A DNA stretch of 36,184 nucleotides from Micromonospora arida (GCF_003857035.1 NZ_QGSY01000182.1:1-36184); one strand, 5' to 3'. Counted from the stretch's first letter, positions 1 through 8,860 are shown. Program-made: numbers and translations. The notes: generated by a model from the letters alone, not told the origin.

Positions 1-2523
1 GCCCCCGCCTGGGGTGCCGCCGCCGCTGCGCAGCCCAACGACCCGGCGCAGCCCGCCTTGGCCGCCGGCGGTGGCGCGAGCGAGCCGCCGCAGCAGCAGC
101 CCGGCACGTGGCCCGGCAACGACGGCGCACCGGCCCCGGCGCAGCCCGACCCCTGGGCCGCGCAGCAGCAGGGCTGGACGCCCGCCGAGCAGAGCACACC
201 TGCACCGACCTGGACCCCGAACGCCCCCGCAGAGCAGCCGGACTGGGTGCAGGCCCAGCCAGCCGCACGGGGCGCCGCGCAGGTTCCCCCGGCCACCGCC
301 GCCTGGCCCGCCCAGGAGGACCCGGCCAGCGGCTGGGGCGGCGCGGCGCAGGCCAGCCCGCCCGCAGCTGACTGGCGAGCGACCGAATCTCCGCAATCCG
401 ATGCGCCGCAGGCCGCCGGCTGGTCCGGCGGTGCCCAGCAGGACCAGGCCGCTGGCAACGGCGGCTGGCCCGCCGCCGGCGCCGCCCGTGACGACCAGCC
501 GGTGTGGACGCCGGCGGAGCAGTCACCACCGACCTGGGGCCAGCCCGCCGAAGCGACCGAGCAGCCCGCCCCCGGCTGGGGTCAGGCCGCCCAGCCGAAC
601 CCGGCCCGTGGCGCCGCCCAGGTCCCAGCCCCGACGACGACCTGGCCCGCTCAGGACGATCCGGCCAACTCCGGCGGGTGGGCCGCGCAGCAGCAGGCGC
701 AGCCCGCAGCGTGGAACGACGGCAGCGACGCGCGGCAGGACCAGCCCGCGCAGCCGGCCGCCTGGGGCGAGGCCGAGAGCCGTCCGCAGCAGCCCGACTG
801 GGTGCTCTCCCAACCGGAGCAGCCGACCGAGCGGCCGGAGCAGGCTGGGTGGACCCCGGCGGAGCCGAGCAACCTCCCCGCCCGGGCCAGCGCCGGCGTG
901 CCCACCAGCGGCGGTGCGCCCAACTGGGCCGCCGGCCCGGACAACGCCGCCCAGGGCAACTCCGGCGGCGTGCCCGAGGTCGAGCCGTGGGCCCCCGGGG
1001 AGGTGTGGGGTCGCGCGGAGGCCGAAGCTTCCGCCCAGTCCCGCGGCGGTTGGGAGGCGGACCGAGGCGACGAGGCACCGGCCTACCAGCCCGGGCCCGC
1101 GCCGGGCATCTCGCCGGCGAACGCGGTGCCGCTGCCCCCGCAGGAGCAGCGCGTCCCGGGTGCCAGCCTGGCTGCCGTCCCGCCGTCCGACTACGCGCCC
1201 CAGGCCCAGTTCGCTCCGGTCCCCGAGCAGCCCGCCTACGCCGAGCGGGAGACCCCGGACGCCGCCGCGCAGTACGGTGGCCGCCCCGAGGACGTCTCCG
1301 CGAGCGGCGCTGTGGTGCCCGCCCCGCGTACCTCTCCGGAGTCCGGAGCGGGCCGCGCGGTCGTACCGGTGTCGGACGCCGAGTCGGCAGCCGGCGCAGC
1401 GGCCCGGGCCACGGCGAGCGCTTCGGTGCCGCTGGCCAGCCGAGTGATGCCCCCTACCGACCAGGCCATCCGACCGACCGGCACGGCCACCCCGCAACCC
1501 CGGGTGTACGGCCGTCCGGCACGATCGGAGCCGGAGGCCGAGCCGGAGCCGGAGGCGTTCCAGGGCGACCCGGGCGCCGACCGCCAGGTTGCTCCGGAGT
1601 GGCAGAACGACGCGCCACGGCAGTCCACGCCCGACTGGCAGAACGAGGGGCAGCGGCAGATCGCGCCCGACTGGCAGAACGAGGCGCAGCGGCAGCAGTC
1701 CACGCCCGACTGGCAGCACGAGGGGCAGCGGCAGGCTGGGCCCGGCTGGGGCGACGAGTCCCCGGCCGATCCGCGCTTCGACGACCGGCAGCCCGCACCG
1801 AACGCGTTCAACGAGGCCCCGCCGGCGCCGCCGGCGTTCCCGCCCGGTGTGCCGTCCTTCGTCGACGCCCCGGGCAACAACAGGCCGGTGAACGGCACCC
1901 GCCCGCACTCCGGTGGCGAACCGCCGGCGGACCAGTTCGGCGGCCCCGGGTCGCCTGCCGCCGGCACCGCGAACGGAGCGGCGACCTTCGGTGCGCCGAA
2001 CTTCGGTGGCCCGGGCTCCGGTGCGCCGGGCTACGGCGGGCCGGCGACCGAACCGGTGCCGGGCGGCGGCTTCCCGCCGTCGTTCCCGCCACCGCCGCAG
2101 CCCGCGCCGTCCTGGGGCCAGGAGACCGGCCAGTCGGACCACGGCCGGTTCGACGCGTTCAAGCCGGACGCCGCCGACGAGCCGAAGGTGGAGCCACCGA
2201 CGCCGAAGGTACGCAACGGCCGGGTGCTGGCCGCGGTGCTGATCGCCGCGATGCTCATCCTGGCGGTGCCGCTCGGCCTGCTGCTGCTGCTCGGAAAGGT
2301 CGGCGGGAACGACGCGCCAACCTTCGACCCGGCGGTCGGCACCTGCGTGAAGCAGTCCGGGCAGGGCGGCGCCTCTGCGGCGGACTGCGGCGAGGCGGGC
2401 GCGTTCACGATCGTCTCGAAGGTGGACGCCAAGGAGAAGTGCACCGACACGACGCAGCCCCACGTGGTGCTGCCGGGTGAGGGCGCCAACCGGGTGCTCT
2501 GCCTGAAGCCGGCCGCGAAGTAG
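1..2523 (+). CDS. LppU/SCO3897-like Pro/Ala/Gln-rich membrane protein, 5' end outside window
   Basis: The frame is open from base 1, so this is the 3' part (840 codons) of a longer gene; the TTG at 58 is not needed as a start. Roughly 700 residues are low-complexity and rich in Pro, Ala, Gln and Trp, with repeated W-G-Q, P-D-W and W-T-P-A-E units and about four tandem copies of a ten-residue P-D-W-Q-N-E-x-Q-R-Q module (about 1594-1740). A single membrane segment (VLAAVLIAAMLILAVP, about 2224-2300) is followed by a short domain of about 65 residues with four Cys (CVKQ, DCGE, KCTD, LCLK). This layout (long cytoplasmic Pro-rich tail, one TM, small Cys-paired outer domain) matches the LppU/SCO3897 family of Actinobacteria, whose function is unknown. 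The order suggests an N-in/C-out protein. Family placement rests on the C-terminal domain and is an inference. Confidence 0.8.
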   Translation, partial: APAWGAAAAAQPNDPAQPALAAGGGASEPPQQQPGTWPGNDGAPAPAQPDPWAAQQQGWTPAEQSTPAPTWTPNAPAEQPDWVQAQPAARGAAQVPPATAAWPAQEDPASGWGGAAQASPPAADWRATESPQSDAPQAAGWSGGAQQDQAAGNGGWPAAGAARDDQPVWTPAEQSPPTWGQPAEATEQPAPGWGQAAQPNPARGAAQVPAPTTTWPAQDDPANSGGWAAQQQAQPAAWNDGSDARQDQPAQPAAWGEAESRPQQPDWVLSQPEQPTERPEQAGWTPAEPSNLPARASAGVPTSGGAPNWAAGPDNAAQGNSGGVPEVEPWAPGEVWGRAEAEASAQSRGGWEADRGDEAPAYQPGPAPGISPANAVPLPPQEQRVPGASLAAVPPSDYAPQAQFAPVPEQPAYAERETPDAAAQYGGRPEDVSASGAVVPAPRTSPESGAGRAVVPVSDAESAAGAAARATASASVPLASRVMPPTDQAIRPTGTATPQPRVYGRPARSEPEAEPEPEAFQGDPGADRQVAPEWQNDAPRQSTPDWQNEGQRQIAPDWQNEAQRQQSTPDWQHEGQRQAGPGWGDESPADPRFDDRQPAPNAFNEAPPAPPAFPPGVPSFVDAPGNNRPVNGTRPHSGGEPPADQFGGPGSPAAGTANGAATFGAPNFGGPGSGAPGYGGPATEPVPGGGFPPSFPPPPQPAPSWGQETGQSDHGRFDAFKPDAADEPKVEPPTPKVRNGRVLAAVLIAAMLILAVPLGLLLLLGKVGGNDAPTFDPAVGTCVKQSGQGGASAADCGEAGAFTIVSKVDAKEKCTDTTQPHVVLPGEGANRVLCLKPAAK

Positions 2524-2530
2524 CTGCACC

Positions 2531-2566
2531 GACGGCGGGGTCACGGGCAACCGTGACCCCGCCGTC
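2531..2566 (+). terminator. strong hairpin terminator after the LppU-like gene
   Basis: A 16-bp perfect stem (GACGGCGGGGTCACGG and its complement) closes a GCAA loop, 8 bp after the stop codon. No long T-tract follows, as is usual in high-GC actinobacteria. Confidence 0.85.
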
Positions 2567-2640
2567 GTCGTACCCGCAGGTGGTACCGAATCTCGCCCCC
2601 TCCGGCCGGACGCGGGCCGATGGTCAGGCACGATGGGTGC

Positions 2641-4473
2641 ATGAGCGCACGAGTACGGGCTCCCGAACTGCGCGGTCGGGGCTGGCTGAACACCGGTGGA
2701 CGCGACCTCAAGCTCGCCGACCTTCGCGGCAAGATCGTGATTGCGGATTTTTGGACGTTCTGCTGTATCAACTGCCTGCACGTGCTCGATGAGCTGCGCC
2801 CGCTGGAGGAGAAGTACGGCGACGTGCTCGTCGTGATCGGCGTGCACTCGCCGAAGTTCGAGCACGAGAAGGACGCCGACGCGCTCGCCGCCGCGGTGGA
2901 GCGGTACGGGGTGCACCACCCCGTACTCGACGATCCTGAGCTGGACATGTGGCAGCAGTACGCGGCCCGGGCCTGGCCGACCCTTTCGGTGATCGACCCC
3001 GAGGGTTACGTGGTGGCCACCATGGCCGGCGAGGGGCACGCCGAAGGGCTGGCCCGACTGATCGACGAGTTGATCGCCACCCACGAGGCCAAGGGCACCC
3101 TGCACCGGGGGAACGGCCCGTACGTCCCACCGCCGGCACCGGAGACCGCGCTGCGCTTCCCGGGTAAGGCGGCGCTGCTGCCGAACGGCAACCTGCTGGT
3201 CTCGGACTCGGCCCGGCACTCCCTGGTCGAGATCGACCCGGACGGTGAGACGCCGGTGCGTCGGATCGGCTCGGGCGAGCGCGGCCGGGCGGACGGGCCG
3301 GCCGCCGCGGCGACGTTCTCCGAGCCGCAGGGGGTGTGTCTGCTGCCCACGCACGTCGCCGAGGTGGCCGGTTACGACCTGGTGGTGGCCGACACGGTCA
3401 ACCACCTGCTGCGCGGCGTACGGCTGGAGTCCGGCGAGGTGGTCACCGTGGCGGGCAGTGGGCGGCAGTGGCGCGCCGAGGTCGACGACCACGCCCACGA
3501 CGCGTTCGCCGTCGACCTCTCCTCCCCGTGGGACCTGGCCTGGTACGACGACAAGCTGATCATCGCGATGGCCGGCATCCACCAGCTCTGGTGGTTCGAC
3601 CCGATCAAGCGGACCGCCGGCATGTACGCCGGCACCACGGTGGAGGCGTTGCGCGACGGTCCGCTGACCGAGGCGTGGATGGCCCAGCCGTCGGGGCTCT
3701 CCACCTCCGCCGACGGCACCCGGCTCTGGGTGGCCGACAGCGAAACCAGCTCGATCCGCTACGTCGAGAACGGTGTGCTGGGCACCGCCGTCGGGCAGGG
3801 CCTGTTCGACTTCGGGCACGTGGACGGTCCGGCGGAGTCGGCGCTGCTCCAGCACCCGCTGGGCGTGTGCGCGCTGCCGGACGGCTCGGTGCTGATCGCG
3901 GACACGTACAACGGCGCGGTGCGCCGCTTCGACCCGGCCAGCAACCAGGTCTCCACCGTCGCCGACGGGTTGGCGGAGCCGAGCGACCTGGTGCTCACCC
4001 CGTCCGGTGAGGTGCTGGTGGTGGAGTCCGCCGCGCACCGGTTGACCCGGCTCGCCCCCGGTGCCCTGTCGGCGGCGGGTGCCAGCACGGTGGACGGGCC
4101 CCGGCACCGCACCGAGCGCAAGCCGACCGACGTCGCCGCCGGCGAGGTCACCCTGGACATCGTCTTCACCCCGGCGCCGGGGCAGAAGCTGGACGAGACG
4201 TACGGGCCGTCGACCCGGCTGGTGGTCTCAGCGTCCCCGCCGGAATTGCTGGTGGACGGTGCCGGCACGGGCACCGAACTGTCCCGCCGGCTGGTGCTCA
4301 ACGGCGAGGTCACCGCGGGAGTGCTTCAGGTGACCGCGCAGGCGGCGACCTGTGACGCGGACGTCGAGCACGCGGCGTGCCACCTGACCCGGCAGGACTG
4401 GGGCGTACCGGTCCGGGTGGTCGACGGCGCCGTGACCCGGCTGCCGCTGGTGCTTCGGGGCCTGGACGCCTGA
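2641..4473 (+). CDS. NHLRC2-like protein: thioredoxin-fold domain plus NHL beta-propeller
   Basis: 610 aa. Residues about 1-150 are a thioredoxin-like (TlpA/AhpC-type) domain with the motif FWTFCCINCLHV near residue 40; the CCINC signature is the one found in NHLRC2 proteins. Residues about 160-480 carry repeated NHL-type blades (for example LLPNGNLLVSDSARHSLVEI and DGSVLIADTYNGAVRRFD), and the last 100 residues are a beta-rich domain like the NHLRC2 stalk. No signal peptide is visible, so it is probably cytosolic. The family has a thioredoxin fold, but its substrate is not established. The ATG at 2641 was chosen over the in-frame ATG at 2620 because a -10-like CACGAT (2629-2634) lies 6 nt upstream and there is no Shine-Dalgarno, which fits a leaderless transcript. 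The gene converges on pxpA. Confidence 0.88.
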   Translation: MSARVRAPELRGRGWLNTGGRDLKLADLRGKIVIADFWTFCCINCLHVLDELRPLEEKYGDVLVVIGVHSPKFEHEKDADALAAAVERYGVHHPVLDDPELDMWQQYAARAWPTLSVIDPEGYVVATMAGEGHAEGLARLIDELIATHEAKGTLHRGNGPYVPPPAPETALRFPGKAALLPNGNLLVSDSARHSLVEIDPDGETPVRRIGSGERGRADGPAAAATFSEPQGVCLLPTHVAEVAGYDLVVADTVNHLLRGVRLESGEVVTVAGSGRQWRAEVDDHAHDAFAVDLSSPWDLAWYDDKLIIAMAGIHQLWWFDPIKRTAGMYAGTTVEALRDGPLTEAWMAQPSGLSTSADGTRLWVADSETSSIRYVENGVLGTAVGQGLFDFGHVDGPAESALLQHPLGVCALPDGSVLIADTYNGAVRRFDPASNQVSTVADGLAEPSDLVLTPSGEVLVVESAAHRLTRLAPGALSAAGASTVDGPRHRTERKPTDVAAGEVTLDIVFTPAPGQKLDETYGPSTRLVVSASPPELLVDGAGTGTELSRRLVLNGEVTAGVLQVTAQAATCDADVEHAACHLTRQDWGVPVRVVDGAVTRLPLVLRGLDA

Positions 4474-4479
4474 CCCGGT

Positions 4480-4504
4480 CGGAGGGGCTCACTGGGCCCC
4501 TCCG
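4480..4504. terminator. bidirectional hairpin between convergent NHL gene and pxpA
   Basis: CGGAGGGGC pairs with GCCCCTCCG across a 7-nt loop. It fills the 32-bp gap between two convergent genes, so it can serve both. Confidence 0.7.
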
Positions 4505-4505
4505 G

Positions 4506-5255
4506 TCAGGCGAAGGGGGCCAGGGTGATGTCGGCGTCGATCAGGGTGGCGCGGACGAGTTCGGCGGCGGAGACCGCGCCCGGGGTGTCGCCGTGCACGC
4601 AGATCGAGTCGACCGAGCAGGGGATGATGGTGCCGTCGACCGCCACCACGCTGCGTTCGGTGGCCATCCGCGCGGCCCGTTCGGCGACCTGTTCGGGGTC
4701 GGTGATCACCGCACCGGGGGTGCCGCGCGGCACCAGCGCCCCGTTGGGCAGGTAGGCGCGGTCGGCGAACGCCTCGGCAACCACCGGCAGGCCCGCACCC
4801 ACTGCGAGTTGGGCGAGCGTCGAGCCGGGAAGGCAGAGTACGGGCAGTTCCGGGTCGTAACCGCTGACGGCGGCGACCACCGCCGCCGCCTGGGACTCGT
4901 CGGTGCTGGCCGCGTGATAGAGCGCGCCGTGCGGCTTGAGGTAGCGGACCCGGGTGCGGAACAACCGGCAGAACGCGTCCAGCGCCCCCAACTGGTAGGT
5001 CACCTCGTCGCGTAGCTCGGCGAAGTCGTACGCGATGTGCCGCCGGCCGAAGCCGGCCAGGTCCCGGTAGCCGACCTGCGCGCCCACCGCGACCCCGCGG
5101 CGCGCGGCGCCCTCGCAGACCCGCCGCATGGTGGACGGGTCGCCGCCGTGGAAGCCGCAGGCGACGTTGGCGGAGGTGACGAGGCCCAGCAGCGCCTCGT
5201 CGTCGCCGAGTCGCCAGATGCCGAATCCCTCGCCCAGGTCAGCGTTGAGGTCCAT
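4506..5255 (-). CDS. pxpA: 5-oxoprolinase subunit A (LamB/YcsF family)
   Basis: 249 aa, the usual length for this family. PxpA works with PxpBC to hydrolyse 5-oxoproline (pyroglutamate) to glutamate with ATP, in the cytosol. The N-terminus MDLNADLGEGFG and the motifs NVACGFHGGD and RYLKPHGALYH are family hallmarks with metal- and substrate-site Asp/His residues. It is the last gene of the minus-strand pxpB-pxpC-pxpA operon. Its start lies 17 bp inside the 3' end of pxpC, so translation is probably coupled. Subunit order on the chromosome differs between bacteria; here all three are contiguous. Confidence 0.93.
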   Translation of the reverse strand: MDLNADLGEGFGIWRLGDDEALLGLVTSANVACGFHGGDPSTMRRVCEGAARRGVAVGAQVGYRDLAGFGRRHIAYDFAELRDEVTYQLGALDAFCRLFRTRVRYLKPHGALYHAASTDESQAAAVVAAVSGYDPELPVLCLPGSTLAQLAVGAGLPVVAEAFADRAYLPNGALVPRGTPGAVITDPEQVAERAARMATERSVVAVDGTIIPCSVDSICVHGDTPGAVSAAELVRATLIDADITLAPFA

Positions 5256-6102
5256 GGAATCTGACGGTAGTACCTGGCCGGGCCTGCGCGAGCGGGGTCA
5301 CGTCGGTGACCACCCCGATGACGGGGTATCCACCGGTGGTCGGATGGTCCGCGAGGAAGATCAGCGGTTGTCCGTCCGCCGGCACCTGCACCGCGCCGAG
5401 CACGATGCCCTCGCTGGGGAGTTCGCCGGCCACCGCGCGGGGCAGCGCCGCGCCGGCGAGCCGCGCGCCGACCCGGTTGCTCACCGGGCTGATGGTGTAC
5501 GCGCTGCCGAAGAGCCGGTCGAACGCGGTCGGCGTGAACCAGTCCTCGCGAGGACCGGGGCCCAGCGTCAGGTGCAGCTCTTCAGGCGGCGTGGGGCACA
5601 CGGTCAGGTCAACCGGTGCGGGGGTGCCGACCGGATCGCCGAGCGGCAACAGGTCACCGTCCCGCAGCCGGGGCGGGCCGAGCCCGGAGAGGGTGTCGGT
5701 GGCCCGGCTACCGAGCACCGGTGACACGTCGATGCCGCCCGCCACCGCCAGCCAACTCCGTACGCCCCGTCGGGCGGGACCGATCCGCAGCACCGTCCCG
5801 GCCGGCACGGTGAGCGGGCGTCCGGTGTCACCGGGCCGGGCACCCGCCTGGACGGGGACCTCGGCGCCGGTGACCGCCACCGTGGCGGCCCGGGTCAACC
5901 GCACTGTGCAGCCGGTCAGGGTGATCTCCAGGCCGGCCGCGTGCTCCGGGTTGCCGACCAGTCGGTTGGCCAACCGCAGGGCACCCGGGTCGAGGGCGCC
6001 GGACCGGGGTACGCCCAGGTGCGCCCAGCCGGGCCGGCCCAGGTCCTGCACTGTGGTGAGCGCACCGGCGCGGAGCACCTCGATGGTGGCCGGGTGGGTC
6101 AC
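5239..6102 (-). CDS. pxpC: 5-oxoprolinase subunit C (biotin-dependent carboxyltransferase-like)
   Basis: 287 aa, starting at GTG 6102, which overlaps the pxpB stop as GTGA; a much longer open frame upstream is only a shadow of pxpB. The start region (TIEVLRAGALTTVQDLGRPG) and the motif GVPRSGALD are typical of PxpC/KipA/allophanate hydrolase subunit 2. Its partner is PxpB, fused to it in some bacteria, and with PxpA it forms the ATP-dependent 5-oxoprolinase that recycles pyroglutamate formed spontaneously from glutamine and glutamate. The last 17 bp overlap pxpA. Confidence 0.92.
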   Translation of the reverse strand: MTHPATIEVLRAGALTTVQDLGRPGWAHLGVPRSGALDPGALRLANRLVGNPEHAAGLEITLTGCTVRLTRAATVAVTGAEVPVQAGARPGDTGRPLTVPAGTVLRIGPARRGVRSWLAVAGGIDVSPVLGSRATDTLSGLGPPRLRDGDLLPLGDPVGTPAPVDLTVCPTPPEELHLTLGPGPREDWFTPTAFDRLFGSAYTISPVSNRVGARLAGAALPRAVAGELPSEGIVLGAVQVPADGQPLIFLADHPTTGGYPVIGVVTDVTPLAQARPGTTVRFHGPQR

Positions 6103-6836
6103 GCCACCACCATCCTGACCCTGGTGCCCGGACCGAGTCGGGCCGGCGGGTCGGCGGCCACGTCGAACAGCACCAGGTCGGTCCGGCCGACCAGCAACCA
6201 GCCGCCCGGGGAAGCGCCCGGGTAGATGCCGGCGTACGGGCCGGCCAACGCGACCGAGCCGGCCGGCACCCGGGGACGGGGCGTGGCCAGCCGGGGCAGC
6301 GCCAACTCGGCGGGTAGCCCGGTCAGGTAGGGGAATCCGGGGGCGAAGCCGCAGAAGGCGACCCGAAACCGGGTGCTGGTCAACCGGTGCCGGACTGCCG
6401 GCACGTCGACGCCCCAGTGCTCCGCCACCGCCGGCAGGTCCGGCCCGTCGAAGGTGACCGGTACGACGACGTCCGCCGCGTCGCCGGCCCCGTCTTCGGC
6501 TGTGGCGTCGTGGTCTTGGGCGTGGGCTTCGGCGGGGGCGTGGGCTTTGGCGTCGGCCTGGTTGGGGCGGGTGATCGCGGCGGTGACGGCGGACGTCCAT
6601 CGGGTCAGCTGCTCGGCCGTGGCGGTCGGGTCGGGCAGGCCGTCGAGCAGCACGGTCCGGGCCGCCGGCACGATCTCCACGGCGACCAGGTCACCCCGCT
6701 CCCGACGCCGCCACAGCTCGGCCCGCCACGCTTCGACGAACGCGGCCTCCGGGATGTCGGCCACGGCTTCGGGGGTGTCGGCGGGGGCGGTGCAGTCGAG
6801 TAGCAGGGCGTGCGCCCCGACGGGTCGGATCCGCAT
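6099..6836 (-). CDS. pxpB: 5-oxoprolinase subunit B (KipI/allophanate hydrolase subunit 1 family)
   Basis: 245 aa; first gene of the pxpBCA operon. The C-terminal half holds the family core (VAFCGFAPGFPYLTGLP, PRPRVPAGSVALAG, YPGASPGGWLLVGRT). Residues about 95-130 form an unusual Ala/His/Asp-rich stretch (AHAPAEAHAQDHDATAEDGA) between the N-terminal and core domains; most PxpB proteins have only a short linker here. The operon promoter is probably leaderless: GAGGAT lies 6 nt before the ATG. It is transcribed away from the hemolysin III gene, and the 107-bp gap must hold both promoters. Confidence 0.92.
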   Translation of the reverse strand: MRIRPVGAHALLLDCTAPADTPEAVADIPEAAFVEAWRAELWRRRERGDLVAVEIVPAARTVLLDGLPDPTATAEQLTRWTSAVTAAITRPNQADAKAHAPAEAHAQDHDATAEDGAGDAADVVVPVTFDGPDLPAVAEHWGVDVPAVRHRLTSTRFRVAFCGFAPGFPYLTGLPAELALPRLATPRPRVPAGSVALAGPYAGIYPGASPGGWLLVGRTDLVLFDVAADPPARLGPGTRVRMVVA

Positions 6837-6943
6837 CCGCTCATCCTCGCCGATGCCGAGTCGATCCGGTGTTCACGCTGACGGTGCCGGGTGTCACCAA
6901 CGCCACTACTTACAAGTAACCTACGGTGCCGTAACCTGATTGG

Positions 6944-7621
6944 GTGACCACCTCCGCCCCGCTTCGCCTGAAGCCGGTCGACATCGGTAAGCCCCGGATG
7001 CGCGGCTGGCTACACACGTACGCCTTCTTCGTCGCCGTGGTCTGCGGCATCGTGCTCTGCTCGATCGCCGCCACCCGGCCGGGGTGGGCACCCCTGGTGA
7101 GCTGCCTCATCTACAGCCTGACGGTCTGCGGGCTCTTCGGCACGAGCGCGCTGTACCACCGTCGGGTGTGGTCGGAGCGCGGCTACCAGGTGATGCGCCG
7201 GATGGACCACTCGATGATCTTCGTGTTCATCGCCGGCACGTACACACCGCTCTGCGCGATGCTGCTCGCGCCCCGGCCGGCGACCGTGATGCTGGCCCTG
7301 GTCTGGGGCGGCGCGCTGGCCGGCGTAGCGGTCAAGGTGATCTGGCCGCACGCGCCGCGCTGGGTGTCCGCGCCGCTCTACCTGGCGCTGGGCTGGGTGG
7401 CGGTGGCCATGCTGCCGGAGATCCTGCGCGGGGGCGGCGTCGCCGCGCTGGTGCTGCTGATCGTCGGCGGCGCGATCTACAGCGTCGGCGCGATCTTCTA
7501 CGCGTTGCGCCGACCCAACCCGTGGCCGACCGTCTTCGGCCACCACGAGTTCTTCCACGCCTGCACGCTGCTGGCGGCGCTCTGTCACCACATCGCGATC
7601 TACTTCGCGCTGTTCGCCTGA
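6944..7621 (+). CDS. hemolysin III / PAQR family seven-TM membrane protein
   Basis: 225 aa with seven predicted membrane helices. Conserved PAQR positions are visible: SALYHR after TM2, RRMDHS before TM3, and HHEFFHACTLLAALCHH near the end, giving the His/Asp/Ser set expected to bind a metal (usually zinc) in this hydrolase-like fold. The family is associated with membrane lipid and fluidity homeostasis; 'hemolysin' is historical. The GTG start is preceded by TAACCT (6932-6937) with a 6-nt spacer and no Shine-Dalgarno, so a leaderless transcript is likely. It is divergent from pxpB. Confidence 0.92.
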   Translation: MTTSAPLRLKPVDIGKPRMRGWLHTYAFFVAVVCGIVLCSIAATRPGWAPLVSCLIYSLTVCGLFGTSALYHRRVWSERGYQVMRRMDHSMIFVFIAGTYTPLCAMLLAPRPATVMLALVWGGALAGVAVKVIWPHAPRWVSAPLYLALGWVAVAMLPEILRGGGVAALVLLIVGGAIYSVGAIFYALRRPNPWPTVFGHHEFFHACTLLAALCHHIAIYFALFA

Positions 7622-7690
7622 CCCAACCGACCCGACGGCCTGGTCAGCGCAGCGCCGAGCGGCGAGAAACGCCACGGCGGCAGCCGCCAT

Positions 7691-7763
7691 GATCGTGCTC
7701 GATCAAGGATGTAGCGGCCTCGCTCGCACCTCGAAAGCCCTATTTCCTGGATCGAGCACGATC
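7691..7763. repeat. long-armed inverted repeat in an intergenic gap
   Basis: GATCGTGCTCGATC at 7691-7704 is exactly complementary to 7750-7763; extending inward, the arms match at 18 of 19 positions, with a loop of about 35 nt. The 253-bp gap between the hemolysin III gene and the DUF6458 gene (7622-7874) holds no convincing gene. The repeat could be a terminator for both genes or a REP/MITE-like dispersed element. Confidence 0.7.
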
Positions 7764-7874
7764 TCCGGCCGATCGCCGCAACAGACCGAGCCGGGCGCAC
7801 ACACAGACGAGTTGGACCGAAACGCGAGCCGGGGCCCCGCGACGCTGCGGGACCCCGGAGTGTGTGGGCGAGGA

Positions 7875-8162
7875 TCAGACCGGTCGGCCCGGCCGACGAA
7901 CCTCGCGGTACTCCTGCACGACCTGGTTGTCCTGGACCGGCACGACCCGGTCAGCCACCACGCGCTCCTCGCGTACCGGCGCAGCCACCGCAGGGCGGCG
8001 GCGGCTGTTCCAGAAGTAGAGGGTGGCGAGCAGGCCGGCGACGCCGGCGAGCATCAGCACCCAGCCGACCACGGCCAGGTCCAGCCAGCCCAGGTCGGCC
8101 TCCACTGCGAACGCGAAGATCGCGCCTAATGCGATCAAGAAGATGCTGCCACCAATGCCCAT
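7875..8162 (-). CDS. DUF6458 small membrane protein (paralogue 1)
   Basis: 95 aa. Starts MGIGGSIFLIALGAIFAFAV, followed by DLGWLDLAVVGWVLMLAGVAGLL, giving two membrane helices, then a charged cytoplasmic tail with an Arg/Val-rich end. This matches DUF6458 proteins of actinobacteria, whose function is unknown. The ATG is preceded by GAGGAG with a 6-nt spacer. A paralogue (8861-9130) lies just beyond the intervening phosphatase gene. Confidence 0.85.
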   Translation of the reverse strand: MGIGGSIFLIALGAIFAFAVEADLGWLDLAVVGWVLMLAGVAGLLATLYFWNSRRRPAVAAPVREERVVADRVVPVQDNQVVQEYREVRRPGRPV

Positions 8163-8274
8163 GTCTCGCTCCTCGGCTCTAACCTGGCGTACGTCGCGCC
8201 GCGGCCGTCGGTAGGGGTGCGGCATCCATCGACTTACCCAGGCACGGAGATCGCCAATCGGGCAAGCTGAGGGC

Positions 8275-8811
8275 ATGACGGACGTCGACCCCGACACACG
8301 GACACTGGTGTTGCTGCGGCACGCGAAGGCCGAGCAGGGCAGCGACGCGGCGGACGACGCTGAGCGGCCGCTGAGCGCACGCGGGAACGCCGACGCGGCT
8401 GCGGCTGGGGCCTGGTTGGCGCACCAGGGGCTGCTGCCCGACGTGGTGATCTGCTCGACGGCCCGACGCACCCGGCAGACCTGGCACGGGGTGGCGATGG
8501 GGATGACCGGTTCACCGCCGGAGGGTGGCCCGACCGGTCCTCGCCCGACCGTCCGCTATGAGCCGGGTGCGTACGACGCGCACCCTGAGGAGTTGTTGTC
8601 GCTGGTCCGCACGGTGGACCCGGCGGCCCGCACAGCGTTGCTCATTGCCCACAATCCGGGCATCTCGCTGCTCTCCGCGCTCCTCGATCCCCAGGGATTG
8701 GACGAGGGTTTGCGCACCGCCGAGCTGGCAGTGCACCGCTGCCCGCCGAGCTGGATGGAATTGAGCAGGGCGGGAGCACCACTCACGGCTCGGCACACCG
8801 CACGAGACTGA
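8275..8811 (+). CDS. SixA-like histidine phosphatase
   Basis: 178 aa. The RHG motif appears as LLRHAKAEQG near residue 14, followed by the SixA-typical DAERPLSARG and, later, TALLIAHNPGIS with the second catalytic His; the C-terminal part is shortened as in SixA rather than the large phosphoglycerate mutases. SixA removes phosphate from phosphohistidine proteins, but the target here is unknown. CAAGCT (8263-8268) lies 6 nt before the ATG and suggests a leaderless transcript. It is flanked by DUF6458 genes on the other strand. Confidence 0.88.
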   Translation: MTDVDPDTRTLVLLRHAKAEQGSDAADDAERPLSARGNADAAAAGAWLAHQGLLPDVVICSTARRTRQTWHGVAMGMTGSPPEGGPTGPRPTVRYEPGAYDAHPEELLSLVRTVDPAARTALLIAHNPGISLLSALLDPQGLDEGLRTAELAVHRCPPSWMELSRAGAPLTARHTARD

Positions 8812-8840
8812 GCCACCCGCCGATCCGGCGGGTGGCTCAG
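8808..8840. terminator. bidirectional hairpin between sixA-like gene and DUF6458 gene
   Basis: A perfect 15-bp stem (CTGAGCCACCCGCCG and its complement) with an ATC loop overlaps the sixA-like stop codon, and lies 20 bp from the stop of the convergent DUF6458 gene. Confidence 0.85.
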
Positions 8841-8860
8841 GGGTACGCGTTGGACGGGGA

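Noticed and set aside
523..4107. Very long open frame on the minus strand (about 1190 codons)
   Set aside because: It lies opposite two real plus-strand genes, has Arg/Gly-rich composition typical of GC-driven shadow frames, and shows no domain.
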